Below, one piece after another: positions 39,405-49,808 of a stretch of 64,000 nucleotides of DNA. The notes under the pieces are model-generated. The model was given only the letters and a program-made list of their open reading frames with translations. It was not told the DNA's origin and made no database searches. The translations under genes were made by a program, and so were the position numbers. This stretch comes from Actinoplanes philippinensis (lineage in GTDB: Bacteria > Actinomycetota > Actinomycetes > Mycobacteriales > Micromonosporaceae), in assembly GCF_900113015.1 (NCBI RefSeq), contig NZ_FONV01000002.1, forward strand, positions 186,001 through 250,000, written 5' to 3'. Numbering within the stretch: position 1 is the first letter of the stretch; each line of letters begins with the position of its first letter.

Positions 39405-40355
39405 TCACGGCAGTCTCGACGTCCACAACAAGCTCGTCGCGGCGCCGGCCAGCCCCAGCAGCAGGCCGATCGCGGCATACCACTGCGTCACCTCGCGTGG
39501 CTCGGTCCGGTGCCCGATCGAGCTGCCCATGTCCTCGTAGACCTGCTTCAGCTCGCTGACCGACGCCGCCTCGTAGAAGTAGCCCTTCGTCTGCTCGGCC
39601 AGATCCTGCAGCGACAGCCGGTCCACCGGCACCCGCTGCACCGAGCCGCGAATGTCCACCACACCCGTGTCGGTGCCGAACGCGATCGTCGACACCGGCA
39701 CGTTGGCCTGCGCCGCTGCGGTCGCCGCGTCCTCGATCGACCGCCCCGACGTGCGGTAACCGTCGGAGAGCAGCACGATCCGGGCCGGCGGGGCGCCGTC
39801 CGCGCCGTCCGACGGGACCGTCCGGATCGCGTCCAGCGAGGTGAAGACCGCCTCACCGGTCGCGGTCGCCTCGGCCAGCGTCAGCGCGTCGATCGCGGAG
39901 AGCACCGAGGACCGGTCCTTGGTCGGGGCGACCAGCACGTTCGCCGCCTTCGCGAAGGACACCAGGCCCAGGTTGTAACTGGGTGGCAGCTCGTTGACGA
40001 ACGCCTTCGCCGCCTCCTGCGCCGCCTCGATCCGGCTCGGCTCCACGTCCTCCGCCTGCATCGACAGCGACACGTCGATGGCGAGCATCACCGTGGCCCG
40101 TTCGAGTGGCTCCTCGGTGTCGACCGACGGGCGGGCCGTCGCCGCCGCCAGCGCGCCCAGCATCAGCAGGAACGCGGCCGCCGACACGTGCTTGCGCCAG
40201 CCCAGGCCCTTCGGCGCCAGCGTGCGCAGCAGGTCGACGTTGGTGAACCGCATCGCGTACTGCCGCTTGCGGAACTGCCGCCAGACATACGCCCCGGCCA
40301 TCGCCAGGACCGGCAGCAGGGTCAGCAGCCACCACGGCTCCAGGAAACGGATCAT
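39405..40355 (-). CDS. BatA-like VWA-domain membrane protein
   Basis: 316 residues with two N-terminal hydrophobic segments, a von Willebrand A domain with MIDAS residues (A-I-D-V-S-L-S-M, later L-L-S-D-G-Y-R-T-S-G), and a C-terminal membrane helix. Works with MoxR AAA+ ATPases as a membrane-bound chaperone/metal-insertion system of poorly known substrate. ATGA overlap with the DUF58 gene; last gene of the moxR-DUF58-VWA operon here. In other actinobacteria fabG follows closely. Confidence 0.9.
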   Translation of the reverse strand: MIRFLEPWWLLTLLPVLAMAGAYVWRQFRKRQYAMRFTNVDLLRTLAPKGLGWRKHVSAAAFLLMLGALAAATARPSVDTEEPLERATVMLAIDVSLSMQAEDVEPSRIEAAQEAAKAFVNELPPSYNLGLVSFAKAANVLVAPTKDRSSVLSAIDALTLAEATATGEAVFTSLDAIRTVPSDGADGAPPARIVLLSDGYRTSGRSIEDAATAAAQANVPVSTIAFGTDTGVVDIRGSVQRVPVDRLSLQDLAEQTKGYFYEAASVSELKQVYEDMGSSIGHRTEPREVTQWYAAIGLLLGLAGAATSLLWTSRLP

Positions 40356-41361
40356 CGTGTGGTCCCTCGGGTACGGGCGTGGCGCGAAGCGGCCACGAAG
40401 CGGACCATGTCGAGCAGCCAGTCGGTGTCGGTGCGCAGCCGCAGGTGGCTGGCGCCGGCCGCACGCAGCGCACGGGCGATCGCGGCACGCTGCTCGCCGG
40501 CGGCCTGGGCATACCGATGGCGCAGTTTCGCGTCCGACGTCTGCACCTCGTGCAGCGCGCCGGACTCCGGGTCGGCGAGGGTCAGCACCCCGACATCCGG
40601 AAGCTCCAGCTCACGCGGGTCGACCACCTCGATCGCGAGCACGTCGTGGCGCACCCCCAGCTTCTTCACCGGGCGGGCCCAGCCCTCCACCGGCGCCAGG
40701 AAGTCGGAGATCACCACGGCCACGCCGCGCCGCCGGGGTGGCCGGTTCAGCATGTCGATCAGAGCGCCCAGGTCGGCGCGGCCGGGGCGGATCCGAGTCC
40801 CGGCGATCGCCCGCAGCAGGCCCTGCGCCTCCTTCCGGCCGGGCCGCGCGGGCAGGCGCAACACCGGGGCCGAGGGTGGTGGCTCGGCCGCCGCGGCCGC
40901 CTTACGGCGCCACCAGCTCCCGGACGACCCCTTCGCCGGTACGCCCGAACCGGTGCCCACCACAGCGCCTATCCGGTTGCCGCCCCGGACGGTGAGATGA
41001 GCCATCGCTGTGGCGGCCGCGATCACCAGGTCCCGTTTCAGCCATTTCGCCGTGCCGAAGTCAAGGCTCGCCGACAGGTCCACGGCCAGCCAGGTCTCCA
41101 GCTCGCGGTCGGCGACCGTCCGGCGCACGTGCGGCATCGTGGTACGGGCCGTCACCGGCCAATCCATCCGCCGCACGTCGTCGCCGGGCCGGTACTCCCG
41201 GGACTCGCCCGCCTCGCTGCCCGGGCCCGGGAGCAGCCCGGCGTAGTCGCCCTGCAGCAGGCCGTCGAGCTTGCGGGTCACGAGCAGCTGCAGCTTGGCC
41301 AGGACGGCCTCGGCCCGGGCCGCCTCGTCGGGGGCGACGGGCGTCACGCCGGCCGGCGGGG

Positions 41362-41365
<4 letters not shown>
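40352..41365 (-). CDS. DUF58 protein of the MoxR operon
   Basis: 337 residues with the DUF58 signature Y-R-P-G-D-D-V-R-R-M-D-W-P-V-T-A-R (about 76-92), followed by a VWA-like fold (W-L-A-V-D-L-S-A-S-L-D-F-G-T). Always found between MoxR and VWA proteins. Coupled on both sides by ATGA overlaps. Confidence 0.92.
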
Positions 41366-42969
<1,604 letters not shown>

Positions 42970-43033
42970 CGGTCCTCCACAACGGTCGAGAAACGCCGGC
43001 TCTTCTACGCCGACTGTCAAGACTTACACGACA

Positions 43034-43060
43034 GACAACAGCACCCGGCTGGGAGGTTCC
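43034..43060 (-). promoter_or_regulatory. ECF-sigma-like promoter of moxR
   Basis: On the minus strand GGAAC (43060-43056), a 16-base spacer and GTTGTC (43039-43034) match the form of extracytoplasmic-function sigma promoters (GGAAC-N16-GTT). The -35 is half of a palindrome GGTTC-4-GAACC (43055-43068). The leader to the moxR GTG would be about 60 bases. Confidence 0.4.
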
Positions 43061-43258
43061 TAAGAACCCCACGTCCGTACTGCACGGCAGCATAGGGACC
43101 GCTGTCGTCATCCGGACGTCATCATCGCCGGATTCAGATGTCTTCGCAGCCCAGGATGCCATGGGCCGAAGGTGTGGATCTTTCTGCGCGATCCGCCGGA
43201 TCGGGCACCGTCACCGGGTACTCACGCGACCTTGGGAAGCGTGTAGCATTTGCATCGT

Positions 43259-43290
43259 CGCCGGGCGGCTTCCCCCGTGGCCGCCCGGCG
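43259..43290 (+). repeat. 11-bp GC hairpin upstream of the small gene at 43326
   Basis: CGCCGGGCGGC/GCCGCCCGGCG with a 10-base loop, 35 bp before the ATG at 43326. No gene enters from the left on this strand, so it may be a leader structure; function unknown. The rest of 43069-43325 holds no gene I can support. Confidence 0.45.
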
Positions 43291-43325
43291 CTCAAGCTTT
43301 CATCTCCCAGCCGTAGGGTTACGGC

Positions 43326-43547
43326 ATGGTCGAGGATTTCTCACCCCAATGCTCGTCCAAGGGCTGCCGGGCGGCCGCCGAATGGCAACTCCTCTGGAAC
43401 AATCCGAAGATCCACACGCCGGAGCGCCGGAAAACGTGGCTGGCCTGCGGTGATCACCGGGCGAGCCTGAGTTCGTTCCTCGACGCGCGTGGCTTCCTGC
43501 GTGAGGTCACTCCCTTCGCCTCGTCGGACGGTGCGGTCGTCTCCTAG
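43326..43547 (+). CDS. Conserved actinobacterial small protein
   Basis: 73 residues: C-S-S-K-G-C-R-A-A-A-E-W-Q-L-L-W-N-N-P-K-I-H-T-P-E-R-R-K-T-W-L-A-C-G-D-H. The C-x4-C ... C-x2-H arrangement suggests zinc binding, and the protein is widespread in actinobacteria next to PH-domain genes. Function unknown. Confidence 0.82.
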   Translation: MVEDFSPQCSSKGCRAAAEWQLLWNNPKIHTPERRKTWLACGDHRASLSSFLDARGFLREVTPFASSDGAVVS

Positions 43548-43556
43548 GCTCTAGTT

Positions 43557-44072
43557 GTGAGCGAGCCGTCCGCGCCAATCGTTGTCGATGCCCTTGAGCC
43601 GTGGCCCGGCACCGTCGACTGGCGGCCGGTCTCCAGCCGGCTGATCACCGTCCATCTCATCGGCATCGCGATCTGGACCGTGGTGCTGCTCGGCGGCCTG
43701 CTCGCCGGGTATTTGATCGTCGGCGGGGCGCCCTGGCTGTACGGGATGGGCGCGGTGCTGGCCCTGACCGTGTGGCGGGCCGTCGTCGCCGCCCGCGCCG
43801 TCCGCGCCTGGGGTTACGCCGAGCGCGACAACGACCTGCTCGTCCGGCACGGCCTGCTGGTGCGGCACCTGTCCATCGTGCCGTATGCGCGGATGCAGTA
43901 TGTCGACGTCACCGCCGGGCCCCTGGAGCGGGCCTTCGGGCTCGCCACCGTCCAGCTGCACACCGCGGCCGCCGCCAGCAACGCCCGGGTGCCCGGCCTG
44001 CCACCGGACGAGGCGTCCCGCCTGCGCGACCGGCTGACCGCCCTCGGCGAGGACCGGGCCGAGGGCCTGTGA
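43557..44072 (+). CDS. Bacterial PH-domain membrane protein (YdbS-like)
   Basis: 171 residues from GTG. Two membrane helices (residues about 27-75), then a bacterial PH (bPH2/DUF304) domain with L-L-V-R-H-G-L-L-V-R-H-L-S-I-V-P-Y-A-R-M-Q-Y-V-D-V-T-A-G-P-L-E-R-A-F-G-L-A. Forms a pair with the larger PH protein behind it (GTGA overlap), like Bacillus YdbS-YdbT. Confidence 0.9.
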   Translation: MSEPSAPIVVDALEPWPGTVDWRPVSSRLITVHLIGIAIWTVVLLGGLLAGYLIVGGAPWLYGMGAVLALTVWRAVVAARAVRAWGYAERDNDLLVRHGLLVRHLSIVPYARMQYVDVTAGPLERAFGLATVQLHTAAAASNARVPGLPPDEASRLRDRLTALGEDRAEGL

Positions 44073-45979
44073 CCAGCTCCGGACTCCCCCAGCCCCCGCA
44101 GGCCGTCCCCGGCGGTCCGGACGCGGGCGGCCCCCTCCCGGCCGCCGCCGGTGACTCCGTTCCTGGCGGCCCGCAGCCCGGCAGCAGCCGTCTCACCCCG
44201 GACGATCCACGCCCGGCCGCCTTCGGCGCGACGGCGGAAGCGGGTGGTGACGGTTCACCTCTCGCCGATGCCGAGGGCTCGGCGACGCCTCCGGGACACC
44301 TCGGGAGCCCGGCCGGCGCCGGGGACCCGTCGATGCCTCTTGCGCGCGGCGGGGGCGCGTCGGGCGTACCGGATGATGGTTTGCCGTCGGTGGGGGAAAC
44401 CGCCGGCGCGGCAGATGCAGGGGGTACGACCGGGGCCGCGGCAGAAGAGGCGCGTCAGCGGCTCCATCCGCTGAGCCCGCTGCTGAAAGGCGCCAAGAGC
44501 ATCGCGGTGATCGTGGCCGCGCTGTCCTGGAACACGCTCGGTGAGGTCGGGGCCACCGACTTCGCGCTGATCGTGCTGGCGCTCGCCGTCGCCGTGGTGA
44601 TCGTCTCGGCGATCGGGTGGTGGAACACCGGGTATCACGTCGTCGGGCGGGAGCTGCGGATCACCGAGGGGCTGCTGTGGCGGCGCAACCGGGCCATCCC
44701 GCTCGACCGGCTGCAGGCCGTCGAGGTGCGGCGGCCGCTGCTCGCCCAGCTCACCGGCCTCGCCGAGCTGCGGCTCGAGGTGGTCGGCGGCAGCAAGACC
44801 GAGGCGCCGCTGGCGTACCTGACCGTCCGGGACGCCGGCGTCCTGCGGGAACGGCTGCTGTCGCTGTCCGGGCGGGCGCCCGCCGTCGCCGCCGCGCCCA
44901 GCCCCGGCAGCACCGCCGCCGAGGTGCCGCTCTTCCAGGTTCGCAATCAGGATCTGCTGGTCAGCCAGCTGCTCACCCCGCAGGCGTTCTTCCTGCCGCT
45001 CGGGGTGGCGTGGGTGATCACACAGTTCGTGATGGAGGGCACCTGGACGTTCATCGGCATCGCCAGCACCGTCACCGCGATGGCCGGTGTGCTGCTGCAG
45101 CCCATCCGCCGGGTGCTGCGCGACTGGGACTTCCGGCTGTTCCGCGGGGAACGGCTGGTCCTGCACTACGGGCTCACCGAGACGCGCAGCCAGGTCCTGC
45201 CGCCGCACCGGGTGCAGACCGTGCGGGTCACCTGGCCACTGCTGTGGCGGGCCAAACAGTGGCTGCACCTGACCCTCGACATCGCCGGCGTCTCCGGCCC
45301 CGAGCCCGGCGACGACCACCGCTCCGACCGTCTCATGCCGGTCGGCGACCTGGCCGCCGCCCGGGCCCTCGTCGCCACCGCCCTGCCCGGCGTCGACCTG
45401 ACCGGCCTCGCCACGTCACCGCCGCCGCTGCGGGCGCGGTGGCTGCACCCGTTCGGGCTGCGCTTCTACGGGGCCGGGCTCACCGACCAGGTCTTCGTCA
45501 GCCGTTCCGGGCGGCTCACCCGGGAGATGACGCTCGTGCCGTACGCGCGGCTGCAGAGCGTCCGGGTCGTCCAGGGTCCGCTCCAGCGACGGCTCGGGCT
45601 CGCCACCGTGTACGCCGACACCGCGGGTGGCCGCGCCGGTGAGGCCCGCGACCGGGATCTGGCCGAGGCGTACGCGATCGCCGATCAGCTGGCGGCTCGA
45701 TCCCGTCGGGCTCGTGACGCGCTCGCGGTCGCGTACTCGCCGGGTCCCGCGGCGCCCGCCGCGATTGCGCCCGGCGTCATGCCGCCTTTTGTCGCGCCGC
45801 CCGGCTTCGTGCCGCCCGCCGCGGCGCCGCCCGGCTTCGTGCCGCCGCCCGGCTTTGTGCCGCCAGCCGTAGCGCCGCCCGGCTTCGTGCCGCCCGCCGT
45901 GGCGCCGCCCGGCGCGGCCGGGCAGCCGTTCAGCGAACCGGACGATGAGACGTACTGGCAGCGGCCCGAACGGTCTTAA
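44069..45979 (+). CDS. Bacterial PH-domain membrane protein (YdbT-like) with Pro-rich tail
   Basis: 636 residues. A disordered Gly/Pro/Ala-rich N-terminus (1-130) is followed by two membrane helices and a PH domain (I-T-E-G-L-L-W-R-R-N-R-A-I-P-L-D-R-L-Q-A-V-E-V), a second helix pair and PH domain (L-V-L-H-Y-G-L-T-E-T-R-S-Q-V-L-P-P-H-R-V-Q-T-V), and a third PH domain (S-R-S-G-R-L-T-R-E-M-T-L-V-P-Y-A-R-L-Q-S-V). The C-terminal 55 residues repeat A-P-P-G-F-V-P-P. Envelope protein of unknown role, coupled to the YdbS-like gene. Confidence 0.9.
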   Translation: MTSSGLPQPPQAVPGGPDAGGPLPAAAGDSVPGGPQPGSSRLTPDDPRPAAFGATAEAGGDGSPLADAEGSATPPGHLGSPAGAGDPSMPLARGGGASGVPDDGLPSVGETAGAADAGGTTGAAAEEARQRLHPLSPLLKGAKSIAVIVAALSWNTLGEVGATDFALIVLALAVAVVIVSAIGWWNTGYHVVGRELRITEGLLWRRNRAIPLDRLQAVEVRRPLLAQLTGLAELRLEVVGGSKTEAPLAYLTVRDAGVLRERLLSLSGRAPAVAAAPSPGSTAAEVPLFQVRNQDLLVSQLLTPQAFFLPLGVAWVITQFVMEGTWTFIGIASTVTAMAGVLLQPIRRVLRDWDFRLFRGERLVLHYGLTETRSQVLPPHRVQTVRVTWPLLWRAKQWLHLTLDIAGVSGPEPGDDHRSDRLMPVGDLAAARALVATALPGVDLTGLATSPPPLRARWLHPFGLRFYGAGLTDQVFVSRSGRLTREMTLVPYARLQSVRVVQGPLQRRLGLATVYADTAGGRAGEARDRDLAEAYAIADQLAARSRRARDALAVAYSPGPAAPAAIAPGVMPPFVAPPGFVPPAAAPPGFVPPPGFVPPAVAPPGFVPPAVAPPGAAGQPFSEPDDETYWQRPERS

Positions 45980-45988
45980 GCTTTGGAG

Positions 45989-46381
45989 ATGGAGCTTCCG
46001 GATTTCGCGCCCGGTCTCAGCGCCCGGGTCGAGTTGACGGTCACCGAGGCCGACACCGCGCAGGCCCTCGGCTCCGGTGACGTGCCGGTTCTCGGGACGC
46101 CCCGGTTGCTGGCGCTCGCCGAGGCCGCGACGGTCGCCGCCACCGCCCGGCAGATCCCCGGCGGTGTCACCACCGTCAGCAGCCGCGTCGACATCGAGCA
46201 CCGGGCGCCGAGTCCGATCGGCCGCCGCGTCGCCGCCCAGGCCACGCTGACCAAGGTGGACGGGCGCAAGCTTCTGTTCGAGGTGACGGTCCAGGACGGT
46301 GAGACGCTCGTCGCGGAGGTCCGCATCGAGCGGGTCCTCCTCGATCGGCAGCGCTTCATCGCCCGCGCCCTCGGCGACTGA
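45989..46381 (+). CDS. FlK-like hotdog thioesterase
   Basis: 130 residues with the fluoroacetyl-CoA thioesterase-like hotdog pattern: V-T-E-A-D-T-A-Q-A-L-G-S-G-D-V-P-V-L-G-T-P-R-L-L-A-L-A-E-A-A-T and S-S-R-V-D-I-E-H-R-A-P-S-P-I-G. Probably removes unwanted acyl-CoAs; true substrate unknown. The start is either this ATG or a TTG two codons earlier; neither has ideal spacing from GGAG. Confidence 0.82.
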   Translation: MELPDFAPGLSARVELTVTEADTAQALGSGDVPVLGTPRLLALAEAATVAATARQIPGGVTTVSSRVDIEHRAPSPIGRRVAAQATLTKVDGRKLLFEVTVQDGETLVAEVRIERVLLDRQRFIARALGD

Positions 46382-46668
46382 GCGGCTGCCACCGCGACGA
46401 GTTCGGCTTCAATGCGCCTGACCGACTGTCACGCCGCAAGGCCCTACCGGCTGTCACGCCATGAGGCCACCAACCGGCGGACCGCGCGGCGAGGTGGGGC
46501 CGGTTGTCCGACCAGCCGGTCTCGGTCGGGGGCGGACGGTAGCGCAGGGGTATGGCACGGAACGCGGATCGATCGGTGACCAGCGGCCTCAGCCCGTGCG
46601 GCGCTCCGCGGCCCGGTGTGCACCCCGCGTCGCGGGGTGGGCTCGGGGCCCGGCGTGGCCGTACGGGA

Positions 46669-47610
46669 TCAGAGATCTCCCCAGCGGTCCCGCAAGTCGG
46701 ACGGGGTCGGCATCGCGGTGGCGCCACCCTGGCGTTCGCAGACGAGGCCGGCCACCGAGAGGGCGAACCGGACGTGGCCCGCCCACGCGTCCAGGCCGGC
46801 CGGGCGGCCGTCGGTGAGGAGGCGGCTGACCAGGGCGGCCATCACCGAGTCGCCGGCGCCGGTGGCGTCGATCGCCTCGACCAGGGGGGCGGGGATGTCG
46901 GTGGCGCCGTCGGCGGCCGCGACGTGTGCGCCGCGGGAGCCGCAGGTGACGACGACCGCGCCGGCGCCGAGGGCGAGGATGCGGGCCGCGGCGGCTGCCG
47001 GGTCGTGCTCGCCGTAGAGGACGATGGCGTCGGCCGAGCTGAGTTTGACCAGGTCAGCGGTGGCGAAGAACTCTTCGGTGAGGTCGCGGAGCGCGTCCAC
47101 GGCGGCGGTGTCGGGCAGCAGGGTGGGCCGCGCGTTCGGGTCGAAGACCCGCAGCGGGCCGGCGTCGGCGGCGGACCAGGCGGCGCGGGCGGCGGCCCGG
47201 AACGGCTCGCGGAGCAGGCTGATCGATCCGGTGTAGAGGACGTCCGCCCCGGCGATCAGCGGGAGGTCGAGGTCGGCCGGGGTGAGCAGCGCATACGACG
47301 GGGGCTCGCCGTAGAAGGTGAAGGTCGGCTCGGCGCCCTCGAAGGTGGTGACGGCGAGGGTGGTCGGCACGCCGACGCGGCGCACGCCCTGCCCGTCGAC
47401 GCCTGCGGCCTGCAGGAACGCGGACATCCGGTCGCCGAGGACGTCGGTGCTGAGGCTGCCCGCATACCGCGCGTCGCCGCCGAGGCGGGCGATGCCGACG
47501 GCCACGTTCAAGGGCGCGCCGCCGATCGCCTGCCGGTAGACCTGTTCGCCGTCGACGTCCGCTTCGAGCAGGTCGATCAGCGCCTCACCCATCACCATCG
47601 CGTAGCCCAC
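46669..47610 (-). CDS. PfkB-family carbohydrate kinase (fructokinase/ribokinase-like)
   Basis: 313 residues. N-terminal signature G-G-A-P-L-N-V-A-V-G-I-A-R-L-G, and the C-terminal catalytic motif D-A-T-G-A-G-D-S-V-M-A-A-L with the anion-hole glycines and base Asp. Phosphorylates a sugar, most like fructokinases. GTG start at 47610. The 287 bp downstream (46382-46668) hold nothing I recognise. Confidence 0.9.
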   Translation of the reverse strand: MGYAMVMGEALIDLLEADVDGEQVYRQAIGGAPLNVAVGIARLGGDARYAGSLSTDVLGDRMSAFLQAAGVDGQGVRRVGVPTTLAVTTFEGAEPTFTFYGEPPSYALLTPADLDLPLIAGADVLYTGSISLLREPFRAAARAAWSAADAGPLRVFDPNARPTLLPDTAAVDALRDLTEEFFATADLVKLSSADAIVLYGEHDPAAAAARILALGAGAVVVTCGSRGAHVAAADGATDIPAPLVEAIDATGAGDSVMAALVSRLLTDGRPAGLDAWAGHVRFALSVAGLVCERQGGATAMPTPSDLRDRWGDL

Positions 47611-47703
47611 GATCCCACCCTCTCATCCCGCGGCGGACGTCCCAAGTGGGCCAGGCCCCTCCGATCAACAGGGCGATTTCTGTAAATTTGCGACAATCGG
47701 CGG

Positions 47704-48237
47704 ATGAATACGTTAGTGCTGGCGATGGTGGCGCCGCTCCTGCTGACGCCCGCGCCCGTCTCCGAGGGGACCTTCAAGACCTGGCGCGACGGCGCGCGTG
47801 CCGTCACCTATGACACCGCCGCGGTCGTGTCCGGCGCGCGGGCCACGGTCAAGATCTTTCAAAACCATCAGGGGGTACGGGTGAACCTGCTCGCGACCGG
47901 GCTGACGCCGGGCCGGCCGTACGGCGCCCACCTGCACACCAGCGCGTGCGGGCAGGATCCGGCCGCGGCCGGCCCGCACTATCAGCACCGCCCCGACCCC
48001 GCCGCCGGGCCGGGCCGCCCGTCCACCGATCCGGCCTACGCCAACCCGCGCAACGAGATCTGGCTGGACTTCACCGCCGACCGTAACGGGGTCGGCCGGG
48101 CGGTCAGCGCGCAGGACTGGGTGTTCGCCGACGACCGGCAGCCGCGGTCGCTGGTGCTGCACGCCGAGCACACGCACACCGCGGCGGGGTCGGCGGGCAC
48201 GGCCGGCGCCCGGCTGGCGTGCCTGACCCTGGCGTGA
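47704..48237 (+). CDS. Secreted Cu/Zn superoxide dismutase-like protein
   Basis: 177 residues with a signal peptide (M-N-T-L-V-L-A-M-V-A-P-L-L-L). The SOD-like copper/zinc region is present: G-A-H-L-H-T-S-A-C-G, G-P-H-Y-Q-H, N-E-I-W-L-D-F-T-A-D-R-N-G, and V-L-H-A-E-H-T-H-T with C near the end for the disulphide. Shorter than typical enzymes and with altered spacing, so activity is probable but not certain. Confidence 0.8.
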   Translation: MNTLVLAMVAPLLLTPAPVSEGTFKTWRDGARAVTYDTAAVVSGARATVKIFQNHQGVRVNLLATGLTPGRPYGAHLHTSACGQDPAAAGPHYQHRPDPAAGPGRPSTDPAYANPRNEIWLDFTADRNGVGRAVSAQDWVFADDRQPRSLVLHAEHTHTAAGSAGTAGARLACLTLA

Positions 48238-48318
48238 CCGGATGGTGCCGGGACCGGCTCTGCCGGGCCCGGCGCTTCGGCGGTAACGTCGGGGGCACCG
48301 AGAACGGAGGCACCCCAC

Positions 48319-49788
48319 ATGGCCGAGAACAGCGGCGCCCAGCCCGCACCGAAGACGGAGTCGCACGACCCCGACTTCCCCGAGGCCTTCCTGAGTTTCA
48401 TGCGCCAGGGCTGGCGGGAGGATCCCCTGGCCGTGACGCCCCTGCCCGAGGTGCCCAACTACGCGAAACGTCGTAACGCGCTCTCCGAGGCGTTCCCCGG
48501 CGAGACGCTGATCATCCCGAGCGGCAACGAGAAGGTGCGTGCCAACGACACCGACTACCACTTCCGCCCGGGCAGCGATTTCTTCTACCTGACCGGCGAC
48601 CGCGACCCGGACAGTGTGCTCGTCCTGCACCCGAGCGGGTCGGGGCACGACGCGGTGCTCTACACGCGGCAGCGCAACTCGAAGGACAGCGACCGCTTCT
48701 TCCGCGACCGCAACGGCGAGCTCTGGGTCGGGCGGACGCACACGCTGTCGGAGAAGTCGACCGAGCTGGGGCTGACCGCCGCGCCGCTGGGCGACCTGGG
48801 CCCGGCGCTGGCCGGCTCGGCTCCCGGCCGGACCAGGGTGCTGCGCGGCTTCGACGCGAATGTGGACCGGGCCGTGCTGGCCTACGAGCCGGACCGGACG
48901 AAGCCGCGCGATCGTGAGCTGGCCCGGGTGATCTCCGAGCTGAAGCTGGTCAAGGACGAGTGGGAGATCGCGCAGCTGCAGGCCGCGATCGACGCCACGG
49001 TGTTCGGCTTCGAGGACGTGGCCCGGATCCTGCCGGCCGACCGGAGCGTCAAGGAGCGGCTGCTGGAGGGCGTGTTCGGGCTGCGGGCCCGGCACGACGG
49101 CAACGACGTCGGTTACACCTCGATCGTGGGCGCCGGCTCGCACGCGACGATCCTGCACTGGGTGCGCAACACCGGCGTGACCAAGCCGGGCGAGCTGCTG
49201 CTGATGGACATGGGTGTGGAGGGCAACAACCTCTACACCGCCGACGTGACCCGGACGGTGCCGGTGAACGGGACGTTCACGCCGCTGCAGCGGCAGGTCT
49301 ACGACATCGTGTATGCGTCGCAGCAGGCCGGCATGGACGCGATCAAGCCGGGTGTGGTCTTCAAGGACGTGCACAAGGTCTGCATGCGGGTGCTCGCCGA
49401 GGGCCTGCACGACCTCGGCCTGCTGCCGGTGAGCGTGGACGAGGCGATGGCCGACGACTCCACCGTCTACCGGCGGTGGACGCTGCACGGCTTCGGCCAC
49501 ATGCTCGGCATCGACGTGCACGACTGCTCGGCGGCGCGCAACGAGGCGTACCGGGAGGGCCCGCTCAAGGAGGGCTACGTGCTGACCGTCGAGCCGGGCC
49601 TGTACTTCCAGCCGGAGGACGAGCTGGTGCCGGAGGAGCTTCGTGGCCTCGGCGTGCGGATCGAGGACGACGTGCTGGTGACGGCGGACGGCTGCCGCAA
49701 CCTGTCGGCCGGCCTGCCGCGCGCCTCCGGCGAGGTCGAGCAGTGGCTCGCGTCGCAGCGGGAGGCGGGTCCTCGCCTCCCGGGGTGA
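48319..49788 (+). CDS. pepP: Aminopeptidase P (Xaa-Pro aminopeptidase, M24B)
   Basis: 489 residues. An N-terminal creatinase-like domain (about 40-220) precedes the pita-bread peptidase domain with metal ligands in L-L-M-D-M-G-V ... Y-T-A-D-V-T-R-T, H-G-F-G-H-M-L-G-I-D-V-H-D, E-P-G-L-Y-F and R-I-E-D-D-V-L-V. Removes N-terminal residues preceding proline. ATG follows GGAGGCACC. Confidence 0.93.
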   Translation: MAENSGAQPAPKTESHDPDFPEAFLSFMRQGWREDPLAVTPLPEVPNYAKRRNALSEAFPGETLIIPSGNEKVRANDTDYHFRPGSDFFYLTGDRDPDSVLVLHPSGSGHDAVLYTRQRNSKDSDRFFRDRNGELWVGRTHTLSEKSTELGLTAAPLGDLGPALAGSAPGRTRVLRGFDANVDRAVLAYEPDRTKPRDRELARVISELKLVKDEWEIAQLQAAIDATVFGFEDVARILPADRSVKERLLEGVFGLRARHDGNDVGYTSIVGAGSHATILHWVRNTGVTKPGELLLMDMGVEGNNLYTADVTRTVPVNGTFTPLQRQVYDIVYASQQAGMDAIKPGVVFKDVHKVCMRVLAEGLHDLGLLPVSVDEAMADDSTVYRRWTLHGFGHMLGIDVHDCSAARNEAYREGPLKEGYVLTVEPGLYFQPEDELVPEELRGLGVRIEDDVLVTADGCRNLSAGLPRASGEVEQWLASQREAGPRLPG

Positions 49789-49808
49789 CCGTCCGGCAGG
49801 ATCGTCAC

